Below, piece after piece: positions 1-8,830 of a stretch of 64,000 bases of DNA. The stretch covers positions 310,001 to 374,000 of the forward strand of contig NZ_RQER01000007.1 of NCBI RefSeq assembly GCF_004770615.1, given 5' to 3'. Position numbers and translations under genes: made by a program. The number at the start of each line of letters is the position of its first letter. Within the stretch, counting starts at the first letter, position 1. The notes below the pieces were generated by a model. It was not told the DNA's origin. It was given only the letters and a program-made list of their open reading frames with translations, and did no database searches. The DNA comes from Leptospira langatensis. Lineage in GTDB: Bacteria > Spirochaetota > Leptospiria > Leptospirales > Leptospiraceae.

Positions 1-909
1 CGCAAATATCTCAGAAGCAGAAGCGGAACCCTCATTGATCAGTACAACAAGAGGAATATTCGTAAACTTATCGGTTTTACCCGTGGACTTGGAGACGTCA
101 GCAAGCTCTCCACCTCTTCCTCTCACGGACACGATATCCAAACCTTCCGGCAAGAATAGATCGGAAAGAGCGACTGCAAGAGGCAATAGTCCTCCTGGAT
201 TCATTCTTAGATCTACGATCAGTCCTTCTGCCTTCTTATCTACTAAGGACTTTACTTGTTTCTTAAATTCCTCGTAAGTGTTCTCGCCCATGAATTGGTT
301 CAAGCGCACATATCCGATCTTTTCCTTATCGAAGAAGGTAGATCTCACATAACGTATCTTAATATTCTCACGAACAAGAGTGAACTGAAGTGCTTCCTTC
401 ACATTCTTTCTTTCTACCTTGATGGTGACGGCTGTACCAGGCTTCCCTCTCATGAGTTTGATGCCTTCGCTATATCCGAGATTCGAGGTATTCTTTCCGT
501 CTATCTCCACGATCCGATCCTGAGGCAAGATCCCTGCCTTCATCGCAGGAGTGTCTTCGATCGGAGAAACCACCACGATCGCACCGTCGGTATAAGCCAC
601 TTCCATTCCGACTCCGCCGAAACTTCCGCGAGTCTCCTCTCTCATTTGCCTGTATTCTTCTTCTTCCAGGAAAGTAGAATGAGGATCTCCTAAAGAACCT
701 AAGAGTCCTTTGATCGCTCCTAAGAACGCCTTTTCCTCATCGACGGTCTCCACATAACCGTTTTGCATGAGTCCGAAGACTTCGTGGAATAATTGCAGAT
801 ATTTCTCCGAAACTTCGGAGAGGGCCTTTGCTTTTAAGGGTTGGAATACAAGAGCCGTAAAAAGAACGAAGACCAGGGAGGCCCAAGCAAATCTTTCTTT
901 ATGTTTCAT
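1..909 (-). CDS. S41-family C-terminal processing peptidase (partial, 3' end missing)
   Basis: Carboxy-terminal processing protease of the Tsp/CtpA type, expected in the periplasm or cell envelope, where the family trims or degrades proteins from their C-termini. Only the first 303 codons lie in the window. An N-terminal hydrophobic stretch (about residues 7-28) serves as signal or anchor. A PDZ domain follows, with the segment GSFGGVGMEV near residue 93, and then the catalytic core with LRMNPGG and the nucleophile motif GSASASEI at the window edge. The catalytic Lys would lie beyond the edge. The ATG overlaps the TGA of the upstream lipoprotein gene (ATGA), so the two are probably translationally coupled. 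The family call is firm; the substrate is unknown. Confidence 0.93.
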   Translation of the reverse strand, partial: MKHKERFAWASLVFVLFTALVFQPLKAKALSEVSEKYLQLFHEVFGLMQNGYVETVDEEKAFLGAIKGLLGSLGDPHSTFLEEEEYRQMREETRGSFGGVGMEVAYTDGAIVVVSPIEDTPAMKAGILPQDRIVEIDGKNTSNLGYSEGIKLMRGKPGTAVTIKVERKNVKEALQFTLVRENIKIRYVRSTFFDKEKIGYVRLNQFMGENTYEEFKKQVKSLVDKKAEGLIVDLRMNPGGLLPLAVALSDLFLPEGLDIVSVRGRGGELADVSKSTGKTDKFTNIPLVVLINEGSASASEIFA

Positions 910-1232
910 TTCTTACCGACCAGAGCGGAGTAGATCTCCGGATGCTTGATCCTGATCTGCTCCATTACGGAATCTTGATCTAGTTGATATCTTTCGCAAG
1001 CTGCCGCGACGATCTCCAGATCACTGCGGATCTTTTGTTCCCCAGTATAATTCAATCTTCCCGCGAAGCGAGCCTCGGTCAGATATTCTAAGACTAACTT
1101 TAGTTCCGGTTCCCCGATCTGTTTCTTGGGAGAAGCGCAATCGAATAGGAGGAGAAATAATAAAAATACCGCGAGCTTGCGGAATAAGGAAAGAAAAATC
1201 ACTCTTTCAGAATCTTTCCTTAAAGGAAGCAA
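906..1232 (-). CDS. small putative lipoprotein upstream of the S41 protease
   Basis: Protein of about 100 residues with a strongly hydrophobic N-terminus ending in a spirochaete-style lipobox (LLFDC followed by AS), so it is probably exported and lipidated. The mature part (about 80 residues) is polar and helical, with no recognised domain. The listed start is TTG; a GTG at 1202 would give a shorter, more typical signal peptide and may be the true start. The stop codon overlaps the start of the S41 protease gene, which suggests an operon and a possible partnership with the protease. The partnership is inferred from position only. Confidence 0.7.
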   Translation of the reverse strand: MLPLRKDSERVIFLSLFRKLAVFLLFLLLFDCASPKKQIGEPELKLVLEYLTEARFAGRLNYTGEQKIRSDLEIVAAACERYQLDQDSVMEQIRIKHPEIYSALVGKK

Positions 1233-1259
1233 GTGTCAACCAGGAATTCTGGCCTGGCC

Positions 1260-1868
1260 TTAATAGGAGCGATACAGTCCGATCAGCTTTCCTAAAATGG
1301 TAACCTTCTTACTACGTATTGGTTTGTACTTAGGATTTCTGGCTTCCAAACGGATATGATCCACTTCCTTATAATAGACTTTCAAGGTAGCTTCGTCTTC
1401 GATCAGAGCGACCACGATCTCTCCGTTACGAGCGATGTCTTTTTTCTGGATGATCGCAACATCTCCGTCGTTGATCCCAGCCTCTATCATGGAATCCCCT
1501 TGCACTTTCAAGGCAAAGGTAATGCCTTTGGATGCCATTTCTTCGGGAACCGGGATATAGGATTCGATATTCTCTTCTGCCAAGATCGGGAGTCCAGCAG
1601 CAACCCTACCCAAGAGGGGAATGCTAGGCGTGGGAACAGGAAGGGTCTCAAAAGGACTTTGGCGGGTCAATTCAATGGCTCGAGATTGGTTCTTGGAAGT
1701 CTTCAGATACCCCTTCTTTTCGATCGCCTTCAGGTGATCGTAAGCACCCTTGGCAGTAATCCCGAACTCATCACCGATCTCCCTAATTGTGGGAGGAAAG
1801 CCTCTCTCTTTGATCACATTGGTAATAAAATGTAGGACTGCGAGCTGCTTTTCGGTGAGGTCTTTCAT
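1260..1868 (-). CDS. lexA: LexA repressor, SOS regulator
   Basis: Transcriptional repressor of the DNA-damage response that self-cleaves when stimulated by RecA filaments. The N-terminal winged helix (about residues 1-65) contains GFPPTIREIGDEFG, typical of LexA. The Ala-Gly cleavage site sits in RVAAGLP, the catalytic Ser in GDSMIEAG, and the catalytic Lys in EATLKVYYK. The length of 202 residues is normal. An in-frame TTG lies 9 bp upstream, but the ATG at 1868 gives the canonical start MKDLTEKQ. No match to the leptospiral box TTTG-N5-CAAA, as I remember it, was found in the 139 bp upstream, so autoregulation is not shown by the sequence. Confidence 0.97.
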   Translation of the reverse strand: MKDLTEKQLAVLHFITNVIKERGFPPTIREIGDEFGITAKGAYDHLKAIEKKGYLKTSKNQSRAIELTRQSPFETLPVPTPSIPLLGRVAAGLPILAEENIESYIPVPEEMASKGITFALKVQGDSMIEAGINDGDVAIIQKKDIARNGEIVVALIEDEATLKVYYKEVDHIRLEARNPKYKPIRSKKVTILGKLIGLYRSY

Positions 1869-1985
1869 GCTTAACAAGTTATTAGTGAATAGATGTTTTG
1901 CAAGTACTTTTTTGGGGAGTGGAATGAGGTTTCCGAGAGAGGGTTGTAAAAGCAGGGAAATTCAATTGACTGTTAAAAGATAATA

Positions 1986-2007
1986 AGTAGTCTAAAAGCA
2001 GACTACT
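1986..2007. promoter_or_regulatory. putative VapB/VapBC operator palindrome
   Basis: Perfect 8-bp inverted repeat AGTAGTCT/AGACTACT with a 6-nt spacer, ending on the base before the vapB ATG. Toxin-antitoxin operons of this type are autorepressed through such palindromes. A possible TTGACT (1966-1971) lies about 16 bp before TAGTCT inside the palindrome, which would place the operator over the -10 region and leave almost no leader. The promoter part is weak; the palindrome itself is directly visible. Confidence 0.6.
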
Positions 2008-2247
2008 ATGCAAACGATCAATCTAGCAGAAGCTAAGGCACATTTAGGACAATATCTCCAGGCCATCAAATCCGGAGAAAGGGTCATTATTTCCGAGAGA
2101 AACCAACCGATTGCAGAGTTGAAACTTCTTCCCGAAGCTTCTCCTCGTAAAAAGAGGATACCAGGAATGCTAAAAGACCAATTCGTCGTTCCTGAGGATT
2201 TCAATTCTCCTCTGCCTGAATTCGAAGCCGATTTTTACGGAGAATAA
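2008..2247 (+). CDS. vapB: type II antitoxin, Phd/YefM (VapB-like)
   Basis: Antitoxin of 79 residues. The N-terminal half has the Phd/YefM fold signature (INLAEAKAHLGQYL, then GERVIISERNQPIAEL), which binds DNA and represses the operon. The C-terminal tail (about residues 50-79), acidic and proline-rich with EFEADFYGE, is the part that in this family wraps the PIN toxin and blocks its active site. It lies 3 bp before the toxin gene. The ATG abuts the palindrome at 1986-2007 and no Shine-Dalgarno motif is visible, so translation may be leaderless or weak. Confidence 0.9.
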   Translation: MQTINLAEAKAHLGQYLQAIKSGERVIISERNQPIAELKLLPEASPRKKRIPGMLKDQFVVPEDFNSPLPEFEADFYGE

Positions 2248-2250
2248 GAT

Positions 2251-2646
2251 TTGAGATCCGTACTACTGGATACCCAGGTCCTTCTCTGGTTCTTGTTAAG
2301 CGATCCAAAACTTCCAAAGATCGTCCTCGAGCTCATTGAACAGGAAGATGTCCGACTTCTATTCCACCAAGTATCCCTCTGGGAAATACAGATCAAATAT
2401 GAGCTCGGCAAACTTCGTCTTCCTTCTCCTCCATGGCATTTTATTTTACCGGCAGCATTGGGTTCGGGCTTAGAGAAGGCGGATCTGCAAGACGAGGCTG
2501 TCTTCTTTTTGGGGAAGGTCCCAAACATCCATAGGGATCCTTTCGATCGATTATTGATCTCTCACCTGTTAGTCAACGGTTGGGAATTCGCGACCGCAGA
2601 TAGCATCATGCATAAGTATCCGATCCGGATCTTAAAAGATCTATAG
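2251..2646 (+). CDS. vapC: PIN-domain toxin (VapC-like ribonuclease)
   Basis: Toxin ribonuclease of 131 residues, slightly short but complete. The PIN acidic residues are in place: D7 (LLDTQVLLWF), E45 (SLWEIQIK), D96/D99 (HRDPFDRLLI) and D117 (TADS). The DPFDR-LLI motif is typical of the group paired with Phd-type antitoxins. Family members cleave RNA, usually tRNA or rRNA; the target here is not predictable. Translation starts at TTG 3 bp after the vapB stop, so it is probably coupled to the antitoxin. It converges on the efflux adaptor gene with only 11 bp between stop codons. Confidence 0.92.
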   Translation: MRSVLLDTQVLLWFLLSDPKLPKIVLELIEQEDVRLLFHQVSLWEIQIKYELGKLRLPSPPWHFILPAALGSGLEKADLQDEAVFFLGKVPNIHRDPFDRLLISHLLVNGWEFATADSIMHKYPIRILKDL

Positions 2647-2657
2647 TTTAGATAAAC

Positions 2658-3839
2658 TTAATACTTCAGGAATTCGCTCTTTAGAACGAAGGATCCTTTG
2701 GAGATCACTTTGGCTCCTTCGGGCAGGCCGCCCAGGATCACAACATCGTCCTCGATCGTATCTCCCACGATCACATTCACCGCTTCGAAGGTATCTTCTC
2801 CATGAGGAATGAATACGAAGGACTTACCTTCTATCTCATGTACAGCTTCGAGAGGTACCATTTTGCGTTTTCCTTCTCCGGTGCTGACAACTAAGCCGGC
2901 CACTTTTGCGGTGACTGTTTGGCCTGGTTTGAGTTTTCCACCCTTATTCGAGACCATTATCCTAAGTTTTGCAGTACGTTTTACGTTGTCCAAAACCGTT
3001 CCCACGTATCCGACCTTGCCATAGATCTGGATCGTACTATGCTCGTCTCCTAAAGGGAAGATAGTAGCCTGTGCTCCTTCTCTTACTCCTCCCAGGTCCT
3101 TTTCATACACATCCAAGAGCACCCAGAGATGATTCAAATTCGCGATGGTAAATAATTCTTCGTTGCGAGTGACCTGCTGTCCTAGGATGGCCCTTCTCTC
3201 GGTGACCTCTCCGTTGATCGGACTTCTTAAGATCAGGTTGGAAGAAACATAGATCCCTCTTTCGATTCCTTCTATCTCGGAAGGAGTGAGACCGTAGTTG
3301 TCCAATTTGATCCGAGTAGTTTCCGCTTCCGTCTTGGCAGTCTTGTACTGCATGGTTGCCAGCTCATATTCTTTCGCAGAAGTTACCTTCATCTCGAAGA
3401 GTTCCTTTGCCCGGTCCGCTTGCAATTTCAATGCATCTAAAGAGGCTCTCGCCTTTACATATGAGGCTTCTACTTCTCCCAATTGAATGGAAGAAAGAAT
3501 GGCGAGAGGAGATCCTTGGCTGACCCTGTCCCCTTCCTTGACCAAGACTTTTTTGATACGGGCCTCTACTTGAGAACCCACCTTGGCCATGCTTTCCGGG
3601 TCATAAGTGATCCTACCTGGAAGAGCTAATTCTTCGAACTGAGAGACTTCTTTCAAATTAACATAGGTCAAAGGATGTCTTTTCAAGACGTCTTCCGGCA
3701 CCGAGAATACGTTCTTGGATTCTTCGGTTACTTTCTTCTCGGGTTTTTTCTTGGAGAAATACTTGTATCCGTAAATGCCGCTCGCGATCAGCAATGCAGC
3801 TACGATGAGGATCTTATTTTTTTGAAATAGAGCGATCAT
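2658..3839 (-). CDS. RND efflux periplasmic adaptor (HlyD/CusB type)
   Basis: Membrane fusion protein of 393 residues linking an inner-membrane RND pump to an outer-membrane channel. It has an N-terminal membrane segment (about 9-27), then the adaptor core: a lipoyl half-motif VKEGDRVSQGSPLAIL, an alpha-hairpin of coiled-coil heptads (about 120-190), and the second lipoyl half RSPINGEVTERRAILGQQV. Beta-barrel and membrane-proximal domains follow. The C-terminal pattern resembles the CusB/CzcB metal-efflux adaptors. Its ATG overlaps the TGA of the TolC-like gene. No RND pump gene follows; the next gene is vapC on the other strand. Substrate unknown; heavy-metal efflux is the best guess. Confidence 0.9.
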   Translation of the reverse strand: MIALFQKNKILIVAALLIASGIYGYKYFSKKKPEKKVTEESKNVFSVPEDVLKRHPLTYVNLKEVSQFEELALPGRITYDPESMAKVGSQVEARIKKVLVKEGDRVSQGSPLAILSSIQLGEVEASYVKARASLDALKLQADRAKELFEMKVTSAKEYELATMQYKTAKTEAETTRIKLDNYGLTPSEIEGIERGIYVSSNLILRSPINGEVTERRAILGQQVTRNEELFTIANLNHLWVLLDVYEKDLGGVREGAQATIFPLGDEHSTIQIYGKVGYVGTVLDNVKRTAKLRIMVSNKGGKLKPGQTVTAKVAGLVVSTGEGKRKMVPLEAVHEIEGKSFVFIPHGEDTFEAVNVIVGDTIEDDVVILGGLPEGAKVISKGSFVLKSEFLKY

Positions 3840-5308
3840 TGCCTTTCTCCTTTTGCCGGATCGCTGGAAGACATTTCCGCAATTTTTCCGGTCGCAGCCT
3901 TATAGGCTTCTACAGCATTAAAGTATAGGAATAAGAGATCGTAGTATTCGCGAAGGATGGTGAGGTAGTTCTTTTCAGCTTGGAGGAAGGTTACTTGGTC
4001 GGATGCGCCCCGAACATACGCGATCCTGGACTTCTCTTCCAACTGTTTATTTTTTTGTAATAGATTGATCCTTTCGTATTTCGTAAGAAGTTCTTCTCGG
4101 GCAAGCAACTCTTTCTTAGCGGCCTCTATCTCAGCAACCACTTCTCTCTTCTTCGCATCGAGAGCGAGTTCGAACTTTCGGTATTCTTCCTTGGCGGAAT
4201 AAACCTTACCCTGGCCTCTATCGTTCAAAGGGATCGGAAGAGTAGCGAATACGCCTCCGTAGTTCTCTCCTCCTTTGATCCTCCACTCGCCACCTAACTG
4301 TAGCCAGCCGAGGGCCTCCTTTCTTTGGAGTTCGATATTCATCTTCTTCTCTTGGAGCCTTTGCTCCAAGGCGATCACATCGGGTCTTTCGATAGAAGGA
4401 AATTCCTCTTTCAGTCGCAGGCCCATATCCTCCAAGGATCTGAATCGCATGGATTCCACCTTGAATGCGAATAATCCTTCCGACTCGGAAAGTCCTGTTA
4501 GGATCCGAAGGTCCTTTTCGATCGACTGCCTGCGAACGATAGCATCCCTATAGTATTTCTCTACCTGGATCCGTTCCAATTCCAATCTTTCGAATTCCAA
4601 AGGAGAGATATCTCCCTTCTGCACTCTGAATTTAGTGAGCTCCAAAAGATCACTATAGTTCTCGTAAAATTCCTTGTTGGTATCTACGAGAAGAGTCAGG
4701 AATACGAAGGCCCAGTAATTCTGTCTGAGTCTCATTCTAAAGATGCGATCAAAATTCCGGAAGTCTTGGATGGATGCCTCGAAGGATTTCTTGGCGACTC
4801 TGGTCCTCAAAGGAACGACCCCATACACATCCAAGTCTTGGAATAACCCGGGAGCGGTTTCTGGACTTCCTCCTTGGGAATTGGGAGTACCGCCTATGAA
4901 TTGTTGCTGGAACTGAACGATAGGGTTTCTGTAAAGAGAAGCGGTGATTACCCTTCCTCTTTCGATCCCCATATTCTGTTTTTCGGATAAATACAAAGGA
5001 TTGTTTGAGATCGCATATTCTGTAAGCCGATCGATATCCCAGTCTATGATCTTTCCTGCAGGAATATTTCCGAGAGAATTACTCGGAGTATTGTCCTGGT
5101 CCGTATTTATGGACGAAGGTGCAGGAAGGTTCCCTTTTTTTTCTTCCGTATAGGTCTCAAAGGGAATGGTCTCCGGAAGGATTGCCGGCCCGAAAGGAAA
5201 TAGAAAGGAAGAAGTCGCAAATATAAGAAGAAGGAGCCAAGGGATTTTTTTCGTACTCGTTTCCTGTTCGATACGATTTTGTTCGGTTAACAATGAAACT
5301 CCCCGCAT
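3836..5308 (-). CDS. TolC-family outer membrane efflux protein
   Basis: Outer-membrane channel subunit of 490 residues (CusC/CzcC-like). After a signal-type hydrophobic segment (about residues 23-45) come the two repeats of the outer membrane efflux protein fold, rich in long amphipathic helices. The first contains the family-typical segments NPLYLSEKQNMGIERGR and ASLYRNPIVQ; the second includes ALGWLQLGGEWRIKGG. It precedes and overlaps by 4 bp the adaptor gene, so the two make a bicistron. The N-terminal 70 residues, with a Ser/Asn/Pro-rich stretch, are longer than usual, so a later start is possible. Confidence 0.88.
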   Translation of the reverse strand: MRGVSLLTEQNRIEQETSTKKIPWLLLLIFATSSFLFPFGPAILPETIPFETYTEEKKGNLPAPSSINTDQDNTPSNSLGNIPAGKIIDWDIDRLTEYAISNNPLYLSEKQNMGIERGRVITASLYRNPIVQFQQQFIGGTPNSQGGSPETAPGLFQDLDVYGVVPLRTRVAKKSFEASIQDFRNFDRIFRMRLRQNYWAFVFLTLLVDTNKEFYENYSDLLELTKFRVQKGDISPLEFERLELERIQVEKYYRDAIVRRQSIEKDLRILTGLSESEGLFAFKVESMRFRSLEDMGLRLKEEFPSIERPDVIALEQRLQEKKMNIELQRKEALGWLQLGGEWRIKGGENYGGVFATLPIPLNDRGQGKVYSAKEEYRKFELALDAKKREVVAEIEAAKKELLAREELLTKYERINLLQKNKQLEEKSRIAYVRGASDQVTFLQAEKNYLTILREYYDLLFLYFNAVEAYKAATGKIAEMSSSDPAKGERQ

Positions 5309-5388
5309 CCTCTTTCCTTATGACTATTTCAATATCAAGCCCTGGTACCGCAAGTCCGTTTGCCTTTTTTACGGTCCTAATACGCGGT

Positions 5389-6009
5389 CTAGAAGAGCCT
5401 GAGCAAATACCATTTCCCTTCCAATTTAATAAAGTAAGGATTGATCAGTTCCTTTTCTAATTTTACGTTTTCCTTGAAGCGGAGTTTGATCTCGCAAGCT
5501 GTTTTACTTTCGTAATATAGATCCGCTTCTATTCCTCCAGAAGAAAGAAGAAGATCCCGTACTGTCCTTACATTCTCCGAGTTCTTTTGCTTCGCGAGCA
5601 GATCCCTATCGAAGAAATAGATCTGAAAGTAATTCTCTTTTGTCCTTAATTCCGTAATGAGTCTTTCTTTAGTCCAATTCCCTTTCAGATCCAGAAAGAT
5701 CCCTTCCTTCTCCGAGACGATCTCGGGAAGAAAATCCAGATCTTTCTGTACGGTACCTTCTATCAATCTCCTGAGTAATGCGAGGATCTCTTCGGTATTC
5801 TGGGAATGTTCCGCAGTATGCCCCGCTACGAAGACTTTTCCCTTTTCCACCTTGGGAGAAGGTTCAGAATTCCTTTTAGAAGAGAGCGGAGTTTCTTTCG
5901 CGGACAAGCAGGCTTGAAAGACGGAAAGAAAACAAAATAATAATATAATAATGCGTTTGTCGGAATACAACCCGCGAATAAGACCCGAAACTTGCGGGAG
6001 AAGTTCCAC
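5389..6009 (-). CDS. putative lipoprotein of unknown function
   Basis: About 206 residues. A basic stretch and hydrophobic segment (RIIILLFCFLSVF) lead to a possible lipobox FQAC at about residue 34, so the protein is probably exported and lipidated. The mature part has no recognised domain. It ends with an alpha/beta-looking segment (YFIKLEGKWYLLRLF) that recalls small NTF2-like or DUF4440-type folds, but I cannot assign it. The GTG start is 1 bp after the stop of the upstream TPR/Mrr-like gene, indicating an operon with translational coupling. Confidence 0.7.
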   Translation of the reverse strand: MELLPQVSGLIRGLYSDKRIIILLFCFLSVFQACLSAKETPLSSKRNSEPSPKVEKGKVFVAGHTAEHSQNTEEILALLRRLIEGTVQKDLDFLPEIVSEKEGIFLDLKGNWTKERLITELRTKENYFQIYFFDRDLLAKQKNSENVRTVRDLLLSSGGIEADLYYESKTACEIKLRFKENVKLEKELINPYFIKLEGKWYLLRLF

Positions 6010-6010
6010 T

Positions 6011-7573
6011 TTAACCCTGGGCCCTCAACGCCTTTTTCAAGAGCTCGTCCAAGTCCTTGCCATAAAGGATGGAAAGCCGAGACGGATTATCCGCAAGGAA
6101 TCTACGGGCTCCTTCTGTGAAATCCGCGTCGCCGATGATGAACGCCTTGTCCAAGCCTAGATCCTTGACCTGGCTCAGAGTGTCCCGAAGAAAGATGTCC
6201 GAGATCTTAGCATCCTTCCATTTCCTGAATTTGAAGAGGGCACGGGTCTCCTTGTCGGTCTTATTCAAGCCTTGGAAATTCAATCCATCCCCTTCCTTGT
6301 TCGGGATCTCTCGACTCACTGTGTAATTCAAGGCCATAACGACTTTCACACAAAGGTTCTTGAAATCCACTCCCTTGATAGTGCGGAAATGATCGAGAGC
6401 GCTGATCCCGATCTTGCCCATATCGATGGCCGTTTTATTCCCTTCGTCGTCCAGGATGCCTTTGATATGAAAGGACTTGGAGGATTTCAATCCGGAGATC
6501 TCATAATATCTTTCTACCGGAAAAAGCTCATTGAATAACTTGCTGATTTCCTGCTCCGGAGTGAATCCGCTCTTTGCCACCTTGCCTAATTCCAATCTCT
6601 TGGTTTCGACTTGGTACTTATAATTTGCCAATTCTATAATACGATCGTCGTCTACTCTTTCGGATTCCGCTTCGATCAGATATTCGCTCGCGTCTTCTAG
6701 TTTTCCCATTTGTACCGCTAAGAGAGCGAAGTGAAAATCGGAGTCGATCATCTCCTGCTTCCAACCGTTATTGCGAGCCATCTCCATACAGAGCCTCGCA
6801 TGTTTCAAGGCTTCGTTCCAGTTTCCCTTCTGTATATGCTCGAGCATAATGAATTGGAATAAGGTGTATCTTACATATTCGTCGGCGATCACATCCACAA
6901 CGGAGTTCGCAACCCGGATGGCTTCGTCATGTTGGCCGGAGCGGGCCAAGGAGACCGAGTACAAGAATCCGCCTACGGAAGAAGTAGGATCTTCTTCGAA
7001 TGCTTTTTGGAAATAGATCTTCGGATCTCCTTTGCGAAGGATACCGGCAACCACTCCCTTCCCTATGAGAAGAGCCGGCATCTTGATCCTCTCGTCCGGG
7101 ATCCTAGAAAGAAATTTATCTGCGATCCCGAATTCTTTCTGACCTATGGCCATAAAGGCGATCCGTATATTTGCTTCTAGATTGTCAGGATCTACAAGAA
7201 GCGTATCTGAATAATGAAAGACCGACTCTTCGAATAGATCCTGTTGGTAATAGATATCCGCGATGCGATTTGAAACGGCTACCTCGGAGATCTCCTTATC
7301 GTAGCTTCCTATCTTCTTGATCTTCTCTAGATGACGAGCCTCATTGATATGATCTCCTTCCATCGCATAGATCTTAGCCATTATGAAGTTGGCTTTTACA
7401 TTGGAAGGGTTCGCATCTAGGACGTCTCGGATCAACATCCTGGAATCGACGTAGTTACCCATGGCCGCGAGTGCGAGAGCTTTTTCAAAAGAGTCCTTTT
7501 TGGACTGAATGAGAAAGGAACCCGCCGCGACGATCAGAATGATTCCGGCTGCTACGAGAATTACAAAGATCAT
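6011..7573 (-). CDS. membrane-anchored TPR protein with a degenerate Mrr-like domain
   Basis: 520 residues. One N-terminal transmembrane helix (about 2-22) anchors the protein. Five or more TPR-like helical repeats follow (about 30-330). The last 130 residues (about 385-515) resemble the restriction-endonuclease-like Mrr_cat fold: [17 protein letters not shown] (helix 1), GDGLNF (acidic strand), FKFRKWK (where active Mrr has QxKRWK), [14 protein letters not shown], then a short strand and [10 protein letters not shown]. The Gln/Lys of the catalytic signature are not conserved, so nuclease activity is doubtful and the domain may only bind nucleic acid or protein. It is the first gene of a pair with the 5389-6009 lipoprotein. 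Fold assignment is by eye. Confidence 0.75.
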   Translation of the reverse strand: MIFVILVAAGIILIVAAGSFLIQSKKDSFEKALALAAMGNYVDSRMLIRDVLDANPSNVKANFIMAKIYAMEGDHINEARHLEKIKKIGSYDKEISEVAVSNRIADIYYQQDLFEESVFHYSDTLLVDPDNLEANIRIAFMAIGQKEFGIADKFLSRIPDERIKMPALLIGKGVVAGILRKGDPKIYFQKAFEEDPTSSVGGFLYSVSLARSGQHDEAIRVANSVVDVIADEYVRYTLFQFIMLEHIQKGNWNEALKHARLCMEMARNNGWKQEMIDSDFHFALLAVQMGKLEDASEYLIEAESERVDDDRIIELANYKYQVETKRLELGKVAKSGFTPEQEISKLFNELFPVERYYEISGLKSSKSFHIKGILDDEGNKTAIDMGKIGISALDHFRTIKGVDFKNLCVKVVMALNYTVSREIPNKEGDGLNFQGLNKTDKETRALFKFRKWKDAKISDIFLRDTLSQVKDLGLDKAFIIGDADFTEGARRFLADNPSRLSILYGKDLDELLKKALRAQG

Positions 7574-7643
7574 TTTTCGGAATTTCTGCTATTAACTAAA
7601 TTAATGTTGGATAAAATCAAACGTTTTCAATATTCTGCCTTCG

Positions 7644-8168
7644 ATGGGAAGGATCACTTACCTAAGGTTTGCATTTTCCCTTTTTACTCGGGATTGGATC
7701 ACTAGCGCTCTGCATGTCGTCTTCTCCGCGTTCTTCGGATACGGATTCGTATACGGATTCTTCGCAGCACGCACGGAAAAAATCTCTTCCGACCTTTCTA
7801 GTATCGAGCTATTTTTGAAATCTCCGTACCTGGTTTTATGCCTTTCCGGGCTCGCTTTTATTTTTATGACCATAGTTCGGATCATGAGTCGTTCCGGTGA
7901 CAACGGGATCATGATGGCAGTGGGAGGAAATCGTAACGGTGTTGTCTTCCTACAGACCATGGAAGTCTGGCTCATTCATGGGATCGGCTTTGTAGGAAGC
8001 ATCCTGATCAGCATTCTTCTTCCCTTTGGGAACCCCGAATTGGTTTCCTTTCTGGACTATTTGGGGACCATACTGCTGGAAATCCTACTGATTGGCGCCA
8101 TTGCCGGTTTTACGGCCTTCCTCTATACTTTGATCGATCCTTATAAGTCCATTCGGAGGGGAAAATGA
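7644..8168 (+). CDS. minimal FtsX-like ABC transporter permease
   Basis: Membrane protein of 174 residues with about four transmembrane helices (roughly 17-42, 60-80, 105-127, 140-162). The segment [20 protein letters not shown] matches the cytoplasmic coupling region of FtsX/MacB permeases. Such permeases are usually 350-650 residues with a large extracytoplasmic domain; here helices 1 and 2 are joined by a loop of only some 20 residues. It overlaps by 4 bp the ATPase gene that follows and so forms the membrane half of that transporter. The substrate is unknown; lipoprotein release or membrane mechanotransmission are known roles of relatives. Confidence 0.8.
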   Translation: MGRITYLRFAFSLFTRDWITSALHVVFSAFFGYGFVYGFFAARTEKISSDLSSIELFLKSPYLVLCLSGLAFIFMTIVRIMSRSGDNGIMMAVGGNRNGVVFLQTMEVWLIHGIGFVGSILISILLPFGNPELVSFLDYLGTILLEILLIGAIAGFTAFLYTLIDPYKSIRRGK

Positions 8169-8830
8169 TCCTTCGGATTAATAATCTTTCCAGATTCTAC
8201 GGCTCGACCAAGGCAGTAAACGGAGTTTCCTTCGATATCAATCAATCTGACTATGTCGCGATCGTAGGGCCTTCCGGCTCGGGCAAGACCACCCTTCTTT
8301 CTATGATCACAGGAATGCTATCCAGCACCTCCGGAGAGATCTATTTCGATACATTGAGACTTTCTTCCATCAGCAAAGGGGAGCTTGCCAAATTCAGGGC
8401 CAAGAGTATAGGCCTGATCTTCCAATTCTCCGAGTTAGTATCTCACCTCACTGTCGAGGAGAATATACTTCTTCCCGCTCTTTTAGTGGGGAAGTTTCCG
8501 GAACAGGAATATAAGGAAAAATGCGAATACCTGATCTCTAGTCTGCACTTGCAGGCGATACGAGACCAGTTACCGACCCGTCTTTCCGGCGGACAGATCC
8601 AGATGACTGCGATCGCAAGGGCATTGATCAACGAACCGGAGATCCTTTTGGCAGATGAGCCCTCCGGGGATTTGGATCCGGAGAATAGCGAACTCGTTCG
8701 TAAACTTCTCTCCGACTTCAATTCCAGAGGATTGACCATCTTACTCGTTACTCACGATATGAATCTTGCCTTTGATGCGAAGACCATCTACGAAATGAGA
8801 GAAGGAAGCTTTACCAGAGTCGTTAAATGA
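8165..8830 (+). CDS. ABC transporter ATP-binding protein (LolD/MacB type)
   Basis: Nucleotide-binding subunit of 221 residues, a normal length. Walker A is [11 protein letters not shown] (about 34-44), the Q-loop lies in [11 protein letters not shown], the signature is [15 protein letters not shown], Walker B is [12 protein letters not shown] and the switch His is in VTHD. The spacing and the [16 protein letters not shown] segment are typical of LolD/FtsE/MacB ATPases. It overlaps the permease upstream and the ROK kinase downstream by 4 bp each, so all three are co-translated. It powers the transporter formed with the 174-residue permease. Confidence 0.95.
   Translation: MILRINNLSRFYGSTKAVNGVSFDINQSDYVAIVGPSGSGKTTLLSMITGMLSSTSGEIYFDTLRLSSISKGELAKFRAKSIGLIFQFSELVSHLTVEENILLPALLVGKFPEQEYKEKCEYLISSLHLQAIRDQLPTRLSGGQIQMTAIARALINEPEILLADEPSGDLDPENSELVRKLLSDFNSRGLTILLVTHDMNLAFDAKTIYEMREGSFTRVVK

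Noticed and set aside
1869..2007. LexA binding site upstream of lexA
   Set aside because: No sequence fits TTTG-N5-CAAA (the leptospiral box as I recall it); TTTGCAAGTA near 1894 has only one half.
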